From Pseudodesulfovibrio nedwellii (lineage in GTDB: Bacteria; Desulfobacterota; Desulfovibrionia; Desulfovibrionales; Desulfovibrionaceae): DNA of 64,000 bases. The notes below the pieces were generated by a model that was given only the letters and a program-made list of their open reading frames with translations, was not told the DNA's origin and did no database searches. How positions within the stretch are numbered: the first letter of the stretch is position 1; each line of letters begins with the position of its first letter. Location of the stretch: NCBI RefSeq assembly GCF_027923765.1, contig NZ_AP026709.1, positions 2,041,501 through 2,105,500 of the forward strand. The letters are read 5' to 3'. Made by a program: the position numbers and the translations under genes. Of the stretch, positions 57,753 through 64,000 are shown piece after piece.

Positions 57753-57968
57753 TCATCTACGATGAAAAGCGTCTCTCCTGAAAAAGCAGTAGAAGGTAGC
57801 GTCGTCATCACACAAGACGGGGTACCGTTTGCAGAAACGAGCTGTGCAACGGCGCAAGAAAGAATTTTTTTTCAAAAAGTGTGCTGAAAACGCGTGTTCC
57901 ATGCCCATAAAGAATGCGACCAAGACGAAGGGCAGGATCAAACCAAAAAAGAATAATTCCAAATACAT
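57753..57968 (-). CDS. Small membrane protein of unknown function
   Basis: A 71-residue protein with one strong hydrophobic span (about 2-24, LELFFFGLILPFVLVAFFMG) and a basic, Cys-rich tail that ends RRDAFHRR. GAGGAGG eight bases before the ATG is among the best ribosome sites in the window, which is the main support. I know no family for it. The tail cysteines (RRCTARFC, LCDDDATFYC) could bind metal or form disulfides. It is transcribed against rsmI, alone. Confidence 0.55.
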   Translation of the reverse strand: MYLELFFFGLILPFVLVAFFMGMEHAFSAHFLKKNSFLRRCTARFCKRYPVLCDDDATFYCFFRRDAFHRR

Positions 57969-58168
57969 AAACAATACCTCCTCAAATTTCCAACCAAGAT
58001 TCTATCCCTTTTTTGCGTTGGGTCAACACCCTTTTCAAATTCTATTTTTCACATAATCAAAAGTGCAGTTTTTCACTCAACTTGACTTCTCCCTGTGCCT
58101 GTCACACAAACAGCGTGCTGGCCGCGAAAAACAGTGTGCGGTCAACGATTCCAGCCAAAGGCATCCTC

Positions 58169-59143
58169 ATGAGTTTAAAAGTCATATGCCGCAAAGTCCT
58201 TGACGGACACCCCCTTGCGGATTCCGATATTCGATACATCGTTACCCTTCCCTCTGACAGACTGGGTGAATTGCTGACCTGCGCCCACGCTATAAGAACA
58301 GCCCGATTCGGCACACAGGTCAGCCTGTGCGCCATCATCAATGCCAAATCCGGCACATGCTCGGAAGACTGCTCTTTTTGCGCTCAATCCGGTCATCACG
58401 GCGGCAAAAGCCCCGAATACCCTCTGCTCCCAGCTAATGAGATCGCCACAGCGGCGGGCTCTGCCCAAAAGAATGGCGTCACCCGATTCGGCATCGTTGC
58501 CAGTGGCAAGTTGGTCGGCGAACGCGACTTGGCCGGATTTACCGAAGCGGTCAGAAAAGTGGCCGCACTCGGCATGGCTCCAGACCTCTCTCCGGGCATT
58601 TTAAAACCAGCCCAATTAAAAGCATTGAAAAATGCGGGGTTGAAAGGTTATCATCACAATCTAGAAACATCGGCTTCGTTCTTTCCACAAATGTGCACAA
58701 CACACGAATACGCTGAGGACGTGGCCGCTGTTCAGGCAGGAGTCGAGGCCGGACTTTATGTCTGCTCCGGTGGTATTTTCGGCATTGGAGAGTCGTGGGA
58801 CGACCGGGTTGAACTTGCCCTGTTGTTGAATGAACTGGGAGTGCATTCCGTACCGATCAACTTTTTGCACCCCATCGCAGGGACTCCGCTTGAAAAGAGG
58901 AAACCTCTGGCCCCGGAAGAAGCCCTCAAGCTCGTGGCCCTATACAGGTTCCTGTTACCGGACAGCGCCCTGCGCATCTGCGGTGGCCGATTGACCGTGT
59001 TTGGGGAAAATCGCAAGGCCGAACTGCTCGGTTCCGGCGTGAACGGTCTGATGGTCGGCGACTATCTGACTGTTAAAGGTGGCAACGTGGCATCTGACCT
59101 TGAGGATATTGACCATGCCGGTTTACAACCGGAAACAGAGTAA
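58169..59143 (+). CDS. bioB: Biotin synthase
   Basis: A 324-residue radical-SAM enzyme that inserts sulfur into dethiobiotin. The SAM cluster motif is SGTCSEDCSFCAQS (CxxxCxxC, residues about 52-62), then GIVASGKLVG, HHNLETSASFFPQMCTTH and the Arg/Cys segments for the auxiliary cluster. The start at 58169 has AAAGG and matches the family; a longer frame has an unlikely leader. bioY follows by six bases, so this is a biotin supply operon. No BioF/A/D or BirA is near. Confidence 0.96.
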   Translation: MSLKVICRKVLDGHPLADSDIRYIVTLPSDRLGELLTCAHAIRTARFGTQVSLCAIINAKSGTCSEDCSFCAQSGHHGGKSPEYPLLPANEIATAAGSAQKNGVTRFGIVASGKLVGERDLAGFTEAVRKVAALGMAPDLSPGILKPAQLKALKNAGLKGYHHNLETSASFFPQMCTTHEYAEDVAAVQAGVEAGLYVCSGGIFGIGESWDDRVELALLLNELGVHSVPINFLHPIAGTPLEKRKPLAPEEALKLVALYRFLLPDSALRICGGRLTVFGENRKAELLGSGVNGLMVGDYLTVKGGNVASDLEDIDHAGLQPETE

Positions 59144-59149
59144 TCCGCG

Positions 59150-59701
59150 ATGACGAACGATTCTCTCATGGACCTTCACCAGCTTGTCTGGACCGCGCTG
59201 ATGGCCGCGCTGATCGGCGCAGGGGCATACCTTGTCGTGCCCATCGGCCCGGTACCTGTTTCCATGCAGCCCTTTTTCATTTTTCTAGCCGGATATATAC
59301 TCGGCCCCAAACGCGGTGTGTTGGCTGTCGGCCTTTATCTGCTGGCCGGAACCATCGGACTGCCAGTGTTTTCCGGCGGCAAATCCGGCCTTGGCCATCT
59401 GATCGGCCCCACGGGCGGATACCTGTTCGGCTTCGTTATCTCTGCATGGATGTGCGGCATGGCCCGTAAAACCAGCCCGAACCTGCATTGGGTCATGGGA
59501 CTCATCTGGGGATTGGGAGCGCTTCTGGCCGTCTATTCCACTGGTGCAGCGTGGCTCAAATTCGCTTTGGATTTAAGCTGGCATAAAGCATTTCTGGCCG
59601 GAGTCGCTCCATTTATTCCATGGGATGCCATCAAAATCGTGGCCGCCGTGGCCTGCTGCAAATATCTTATCCGTTTGAACCTTCTGCCGGGGCAACGTTA
59701 G
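59150..59701 (+). CDS. bioY: Biotin transporter BioY
   Basis: A 183-residue membrane protein, the substrate-binding (S) part of an ECF-type biotin importer. Six spans are visible, and the family segments are PVPVSMQPFFIFLAGYILGP, GLPVFSGGKSGLGHLIGPTGGYLFGF and GVAPFIPWDAIKI. Neither BioM nor BioN is adjacent; BioY may work alone or with a shared ECF module. It lies in an operon with bioB. The ribosome site is weak. Confidence 0.95.
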   Translation: MTNDSLMDLHQLVWTALMAALIGAGAYLVVPIGPVPVSMQPFFIFLAGYILGPKRGVLAVGLYLLAGTIGLPVFSGGKSGLGHLIGPTGGYLFGFVISAWMCGMARKTSPNLHWVMGLIWGLGALLAVYSTGAAWLKFALDLSWHKAFLAGVAPFIPWDAIKIVAAVACCKYLIRLNLLPGQR

Positions 59702-59710
59702 CCACTCATT

Positions 59711-60499
59711 ATGCACGTCAAAGGATTCCCCCTCCACACGGACTCAAAGTCCATGGCCTTCGTACGCAGCTTCATGCGCTGCTATCTGGCTGGTGCAGGG
59801 TTCAATACACGTGGCATGCAGAACATCGGCCTCATGTACGCCATGCAACCGGGACTTACGGCTATTCATACTGACCCCAAAAAACTCAGGGACGCCCTGA
59901 AACGGTATGTACGCCACTATCAATCCCACCCCTTTTGGACGCCATGCCTGGTCGGCATCCTGCTCAACGTGGAGCAGGCCATTGCTACCGACCATTTCCC
60001 GCCCAAAATGCTAACCAAAGTCAAAGACACTACGGCGTATTCCCTGTCCGCCATCGGCGACTCAGTTTTTGCCGGAAGTCTACTCATTTTTTGGGCGATG
60101 CTGTCCATCTGCTTACTCCTCAGCGGCAACCCGCACTTTGCTTTTGCCATTGGACTATTTTTTCTCGCAGCGTTGCAGATATTCCGCATCTACACATTCA
60201 CCTGCGGCGTGCGTCAGGGATTCAAATTTCTGAAACAACTCAAACAGTGGGATCTGATCAACTGGGGGCGTCGAGTTAAATATGCCAATGCCATACTTCT
60301 ACTCTGGCTCTGGACACTCATCTGGCCACGCCCTTATCAATGGTGGGAACTATTACTCGGCGTCAGTGCTTTGCTCATATTTGGCCGTTTCGTGCGGACG
60401 GGATTGTTGTCCCGCGTGCTGGCCGTGGCCGTATTCGTCGGCCTCGTCGATCTCTTCACCTGGATCAACGAATCGGGCTGGACTGGATTTGCCTTGTGA
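59711..60499 (+). CDS. PTS mannose-family EIID component, orphan
   Basis: A 262-residue membrane protein of the mannose-type PTS IID family: FVRSFMRCYLAGAGFNTRGMQNIGLMYAM is the conserved start (MQ.G..Y), followed by DTTAYSLSAIGDSVFAGSLLIFW and several spans in the C-terminal half. IIA, IIB and IIC components are absent, although HPr and EI follow at once. Transport by IID alone is not expected, so it may pair with a IIC elsewhere or serve regulation. The gene begins nine bases after bioY, and no clear ribosome site is seen. Confidence 0.85.
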   Translation: MHVKGFPLHTDSKSMAFVRSFMRCYLAGAGFNTRGMQNIGLMYAMQPGLTAIHTDPKKLRDALKRYVRHYQSHPFWTPCLVGILLNVEQAIATDHFPPKMLTKVKDTTAYSLSAIGDSVFAGSLLIFWAMLSICLLLSGNPHFAFAIGLFFLAALQIFRIYTFTCGVRQGFKFLKQLKQWDLINWGRRVKYANAILLLWLWTLIWPRPYQWWELLLGVSALLIFGRFVRTGLLSRVLAVAVFVGLVDLFTWINESGWTGFAL

Positions 60500-60548
60500 T
60501 TTTTCTTTCAATCAGACATAAAAACGGTTTGAATAGGTAGGTATATAT

Positions 60549-60854
60549 ATGACGGACGAAAACACTACAACAGACTCGGCCACAGAAGATTTTATCTCCC
60601 GACAAGTGATTGTCGCCAGTGAAAACGGGCTGCACGCTCGTCCTGCCGGTAGAGTTGCTCAGGTGGCACAGTCCTTTGAATCTGCTATCACGCTGATCCA
60701 TCAGGATCAGGAGGCGGATGCCAAGTCCATTCTCGACATACTCACCCTGGCCGCCGAACCGGGCCACGTGCTCGAACTGCGAGCAACAGGATCAGATGCC
60801 GAAGAGGCGCTTACGCGGCTCGAACAACTGTTCAAAAACAAATTCGAGGGATAA
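60549..60854 (+). CDS. ptsH: Phosphocarrier protein HPr
   Basis: A 101-residue HPr with about 13 extra acidic residues at the N-terminus. The phospho-accepting histidine is in ASENGLHARPAGRVAQV. The regulatory serine region is DAKSILDILTLA, so HPr kinase could act on it. The ending ALTRLEQLF is typical. AGGTAGGT precedes the ATG. The EI gene begins directly after the stop (TAAATG), so the two are coupled. It moves phosphate from EI to EII components. Confidence 0.93.
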   Translation: MTDENTTTDSATEDFISRQVIVASENGLHARPAGRVAQVAQSFESAITLIHQDQEADAKSILDILTLAAEPGHVLELRATGSDAEEALTRLEQLFKNKFEG

Positions 60855-62639
60855 ATGGCTGGCGCGATTATCACAGGCATACCGGTTGCCACAGGCATAG
60901 CCATTGGCAAGGCCTATTTCGTTAACCGGAACCACATGGCACACCTGCCCCGGCAGACGGTGGCAGCGGCTTTGGTGCCTGATGAAATCCTCCGCCTCAA
61001 AGAAGCTTTCGCCACTGTCGAAAACGAACTGACTGTCATCCGAGAACAGGTTCCCGAAGAGCTGAAGAGCCACGGTTCTCTCATAGACACCCATTTAATG
61101 ATGCTCAAGGACCCCAAGCTGTCTAGCGCAGCCGAAGGATACATCAAATCACTCGGCCTAAACGCGGCATGGGCTCTCGAAAAAGCCGTGGCTGATCAAG
61201 AAGCGGCATTCGGGGCCATCCACGATGAATATATCCGTGAGCGTATGCAGGACGTACGAGTGGTGGCTGACAGAGTTCAGACCAAACTCATGGGTGTTGA
61301 AAATGACCTGACCGCCATTTCTGGTCGTGCCATCATCATGGCCCATGACCTGACACCGGCCGACACCGTCGAGTTGCAAGTGGACAAAATCATGGCCTTT
61401 GCCACTGTTCGCGGCGGCAAGACCTCGCACACAGGCATCATGGCCCGCTCTCTGGCTATCCCTGCTCTGGTAGGTGTGGACAAGCTTGAAGACTCTGTAC
61501 GTGACGGCGATCTGGTCATCATCGATGGTCTGGCCGGAAAAATCATCGTCAATCCCACCGAATCGGAACTCGAAGATTACAACGAACGGGCCGCCAAGTT
61601 CGAAACGTACTCCCGCAAGATCAAACGCCAATGCCATCTCCCGGCAGAAACTTTTGACGGTTCGCGCGTTCAGGTACTGTCCAACATCGAATTGGTGGAA
61701 GAAGTGGCCGCTGTTCTGGACAACGGAGGCGAAGGCGTCGGCCTGTATCGCACAGAATACGCCTATCTCAACAGGACCGAGCTGCCCACGGAAGAAGAGT
61801 TGACCGAAAAATATATAGACCTCGCTTCCATCATGTATCCGCGAAAGGTGGTCTTCCGCACACTGGACCTTGGATCAGACAAATTTATCGCTTCTTTCGG
61901 TGAGCTGAACGAAGCAAACCCGGCCATGGGACTCCGCGCCATCCGTTTCTGCCTCAAAAATCCGCAGCTGTTCAAAACCCAACTTCGGGCCATCCTGCGG
62001 GCTTCGGCGTACGGCAACGTCTCCATGATGTTCCCCATGATTTCAGGGGTCAAGGAAGTGCGTCAGGCCAAGGCGTGGCTTGCTCAAGCCAAGGCGGAAT
62101 TGCGCCGTGAAGGTCTCGACTACAACCCGAATATGCCCGTGGGCACCATGATCGAACTGCCGGCAGCCGTCATGATCGCCGACTTTTTGGCACACGAGGT
62201 CGATTTCTTTTCCATCGGCACCAACGACCTCATTCAGTATTCCATCGGCGTGGACAGAACAAACCGGCATGTGTCCTACTTGTACCAGCCGCTCCATCCC
62301 GCCACCCTGCGCGCCATCAAATTGGTGGTTGACGCCGCCCATCAGGCCGGCATAGAAGTGTCGCTCTGTGGCGAGGTGGCATCCGACCCGTTCTGTGTAC
62401 CTATCTTACTCGGCATGGGCATCGATTCCATTTCAATGACCCCGCAGGCCATTCCCGGTATCAAACGGATTATCCGGCAGATCAACATGCACGATTGTCG
62501 TATTCTCTTGAAAGACGTGCTGGAATGCCGCACTGTCAGCCGCATCAACAATCTAGTAATGGACAATGTTTTCAAACACTTTCCAGAGGAAGTATCCTTT
62601 TTCTCGTCCCTGCTGGAAAACGACGAGCTGCCTTCCTAG
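60855..62639 (+). CDS. ptsI: PTS enzyme I
   Basis: A 594-residue phosphoenolpyruvate-protein phosphotransferase. The N-terminal part has GIPVATGIAIGKAYF, the phosphohistidine is in GGKTSHTGIMARSLAIPA (about 187-204), and the PEP-binding barrel has GEGVGLYRTEYAYLNR, FRTLDLGSDK, MGLRAIRFCL, DFFSIGTNDLIQYS and LCGEVASDPF. All main residues are present, so it should be active. In Desulfovibrio the PTS is usually incomplete for sugars and may act mainly in regulation. Confidence 0.96.
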   Translation: MAGAIITGIPVATGIAIGKAYFVNRNHMAHLPRQTVAAALVPDEILRLKEAFATVENELTVIREQVPEELKSHGSLIDTHLMMLKDPKLSSAAEGYIKSLGLNAAWALEKAVADQEAAFGAIHDEYIRERMQDVRVVADRVQTKLMGVENDLTAISGRAIIMAHDLTPADTVELQVDKIMAFATVRGGKTSHTGIMARSLAIPALVGVDKLEDSVRDGDLVIIDGLAGKIIVNPTESELEDYNERAAKFETYSRKIKRQCHLPAETFDGSRVQVLSNIELVEEVAAVLDNGGEGVGLYRTEYAYLNRTELPTEEELTEKYIDLASIMYPRKVVFRTLDLGSDKFIASFGELNEANPAMGLRAIRFCLKNPQLFKTQLRAILRASAYGNVSMMFPMISGVKEVRQAKAWLAQAKAELRREGLDYNPNMPVGTMIELPAAVMIADFLAHEVDFFSIGTNDLIQYSIGVDRTNRHVSYLYQPLHPATLRAIKLVVDAAHQAGIEVSLCGEVASDPFCVPILLGMGIDSISMTPQAIPGIKRIIRQINMHDCRILLKDVLECRTVSRINNLVMDNVFKHFPEEVSFFSSLLENDELPS

Positions 62640-62648
62640 GCGAATCAC

Positions 62649-63128
62649 ATGGCAAAAAAGAAAAAAAGAAAAATCTCCGCGAATACGATCGGCACCAATA
62701 AACAGGCCCGTCGGTTATACGAAATCCTCGAGACCTTCGAGGCTGGCATCTCTCTGGTTGGGAGCGAAGTCAAATCGTTGCGTGCCGGACAGGTCTCGTT
62801 CAAGGACGGCTACGTCCAATTCCGTGACGCCTCCGCCTATCTGATAGGCATCCACATCGCGCCCTATGACAAAACCGGTGTATATGATCAACACGACCCG
62901 GAACGTCCTCGCCAATTGTTACTGCACAAGCAAGAAATCGTCATGCTGAAGGCCAAGACTGAGCAAAAAGGACTCTCCGTAATTCCCATGAAGATGTATT
63001 TCAGTCGCGGCAAGGTCAAAGTGCAGATTGGTCTGGGCCGAGGCAAAAACGTCCATTCCAAGAAGCAGGATCTCAAAGACCGCGATATTTCCCGCGACAC
63101 AGCCCGCCAGTTGGCAGCGTACAAATAA
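62649..63128 (+). CDS. smpB: tmRNA-binding protein SmpB
   Basis: A 159-residue SmpB, which brings tmRNA to stalled ribosomes. Family marks are [38 protein letters not shown] in parts, [22 protein letters not shown], and [21 protein letters not shown] with the basic tail that enters the mRNA channel. The gene lies nine bases after ptsI and likely uses its transcript. No tmRNA gene is seen in the 225 bases that follow. A perfect terminator hairpin lies at 63235. Confidence 0.97.
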   Translation: MAKKKKRKISANTIGTNKQARRLYEILETFEAGISLVGSEVKSLRAGQVSFKDGYVQFRDASAYLIGIHIAPYDKTGVYDQHDPERPRQLLLHKQEIVMLKAKTEQKGLSVIPMKMYFSRGKVKVQIGLGRGKNVHSKKQDLKDRDISRDTARQLAAYK

Positions 63129-63353
63129 GATTGTGAAGCCGCCTTTGGCGGAATTATTTGATGATTTTGTCTCCGACGGCTTAAGGCCGAGGGCCTTAAG
63201 AATCCCATGTCGCCTTCGGCGAATTTTTTATAATAAGAAAGCCTCGATAGTATAAATGCTATCGAGGCTTTCTTGATTTAAAAAATAATAACCCTTCGCC
63301 GAAGGCGACACAAAAAGTTGAGGAGATTCTTAAGAACCCTTTTCAAAGGGTTC
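63129..63353. repeat. Hairpin cluster after smpB
   Basis: No gene. In order: GCCGCC-TTT-GGCGG-type hairpin (about 63140), CTTAAGGCC-GAG-GGCCTTAAG (about 63180-63200), TCGCCTTCGGCGA (about 63210), the smpB terminator, TCGCCGAAGGCGA (about 63297) and the start of a palindrome at 63330. Confidence 0.65.
63235..63276 (+). terminator. Terminator of the ptsH-ptsI-smpB run
   Basis: A perfect 16-base-pair stem, AAGAAAGCCTCGATAG with its complement, and an eight-base loop. Confidence 0.85.
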
Positions 63354-63357
63354 TTAA
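63330..63357. repeat. Palindrome overlapping the end of the last gene
   Basis: TTAAGAACCCTTT-TC-AAAGGGTTCTTAA, followed by GCCGCCGGAGGC. It has the same two-part layout as the repeat at 5457-5523 and supplies the stop codon of the gene at 63354. Confidence 0.8.
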
Positions 63358-63995
63358 GCCGCCGGAGGCATCTTCCTCTTCTTCCCCAACGACTTCACAC
63401 GAACAGGCCGTGACCGTCTTTTCGCTCCAACGCCGACAGCCCGACCAGTATAACCGGACGTGGATGTTGGTACAGTAGTCCCTGTCAAACTGGTCGCCTG
63501 ACTTGAAACCGATTGAATCACCTGCGGAACAAACCGTTCGGAAAAGCCCGCTACAAAAGTCCAGAACATCAATTTTGCCATGTCAGGAGCACTTTCGGGG
63601 TATGATTCCCTTACATAGCTGACCAAATCATAATCCCGAAGCCCAATAAAAGGAGGGAGACAGAATTTGGGAAAAATCGCAATAGTAAGAATCTCTGTCA
63701 TAAAAAGTACGTAAAGAACCAACGCAAATATGCCCCCGAACAATGGTATAATAAATACCGACGTCCAAGACTCCGACAACAGACATAGTTCTTCATCACT
63801 GATACCCTGCAATCGTTGTTGGATGCTCACAAAGCCACCGATAACACCACAACCGAAAGCAAGAGGCGTTAAGAGCACTATGTGATCAGACCACATTGCA
63901 GTCCCGAGCGTCACAACTGGCAAAGCCAACGCCAATCCCGTCGCAACGACAAGCACTTTAGACACAGTGACTATTCTTTTTTGACGATCGTTCAT
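63354..63995 (-). CDS. Membrane protein of unknown function
   Basis: A 213-residue protein with three or four hydrophobic spans (about 12-33, 39-56, 80-104 and perhaps 143-155), a Ser/Thr-rich stretch and a very basic tail (GAKRRSRPVRVKSLGKKRK). I do not recognise it. The last residues MPPAA and the stop codon come from a dispersed intergenic repeat, so the original end may have been altered. The ATG lies five bases from the window edge, so the real start could be further upstream and no ribosome site can be judged. Confidence 0.6.
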   Translation of the reverse strand: MNDRQKRIVTVSKVLVVATGLALALPVVTLGTAMWSDHIVLLTPLAFGCGVIGGFVSIQQRLQGISDEELCLLSESWTSVFIIPLFGGIFALVLYVLFMTEILTIAIFPKFCLPPFIGLRDYDLVSYVRESYPESAPDMAKLMFWTFVAGFSERFVPQVIQSVSSQATSLTGTTVPTSTSGYTGRAVGVGAKRRSRPVRVKSLGKKRKMPPAA

Positions 63996-64000
63996 CGCCC

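Noticed and set aside
63129-63353. Possible tmRNA gene next to smpB
   Set aside because: The gap is too short, contains only unrelated hairpins and lacks a CCA end or tag-like frame.

Overview
The window reads as a chromosomal segment of an anaerobic, sulfate-reducing Desulfovibrionaceae (Desulfovibrio/Pseudodesulfovibrio type). The basis is the company of genes: a PerR-rubrerythrin-desulfoferrodoxin-rubredoxin-flavodiiron oxygen defence block, a c-haem chemoreceptor beside a tetrahaem cytochrome, an Orange Protein (NifX-like/Mrp) locus with a sigma-54 activator, HypAB hydrogenase maturation, futalosine-pathway menaquinone genes and a GlcD/GlcF lactate/glycolate-type dehydrogenase. LptD and heptose epimerase show a Gram-negative envelope. 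Nearly everything is a well-packed housekeeping chromosome; I see no prophage, integrase, transposase, CRISPR array, rRNA or tRNA gene.

Layout. 1-3.6 kb: a multi-PAS sensor cut by the window edge, an aminotransferase, an intergenic region with a sigma-54-type promoter leading into a short terminated transcript (candidate small RNA), and a periplasmic binding protein. 3.7-8 kb: ilvD, a repeat-rich gap, ribB under an FMN riboswitch, hypAB. 8.2-11 kb: PAS/sigma-54 activator, NifX-like protein behind a -24/-12 promoter, Mrp ATPase. 11-17 kb: TPR/HD-GYP pair, Pit phosphate transporter with its PhoU-like partner and a PhoR-like kinase. 16.5-23 kb: alr, mutL, lptD, hldD. 23-25.7 kb: VWA-OmpA surface protein and small genes. 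25.7-32 kb: the oxygen-stress block, then cytochrome and haem chemoreceptor. 32-39.7 kb: purL, polyprenyl synthase, mqnB, nucleotide-sugar dehydrogenase, ubiE/menG. 39.9-44.7 kb: TetR-controlled RND efflux operon. 44.9-53.9 kb: creA, a Nif11-like peptide, outer-membrane protein, PNPOx-ferredoxin, AraC regulator, secA, and the FAD/Fe-S dehydrogenase pair. 53.9-55.2 kb: 1.3 kb of non-coding tandem structured repeats. 55.2-64 kb: Gfo/Idh/MocA oxidoreductase, yraN-rsmI, bioB-bioY, an orphan EIID with HPr and EI of the PTS, smpB, and a membrane protein whose end runs into an intergenic repeat.

How it works together. The 25.7-32 kb region looks like one oxygen/redox response: PerR with near-palindromic operators over its own -10 region and that of rubrerythrin, superoxide and peroxide reduction, an electron chain rubredoxin to Roo, and a haem sensor for taxis. 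Points I find most worth following are the sigma-54 small RNA candidate (2566-2752), the tandem structured element with pairing-preserving changes (53.99-54.81 kb), the di-rubredoxin with an internal start and an upstream terminator (27.07-27.57 kb), and the sigma-54 architecture of the Orange Protein locus (8.2-10.2 kb). Functions are assigned from protein motifs read by eye; no database search was run.
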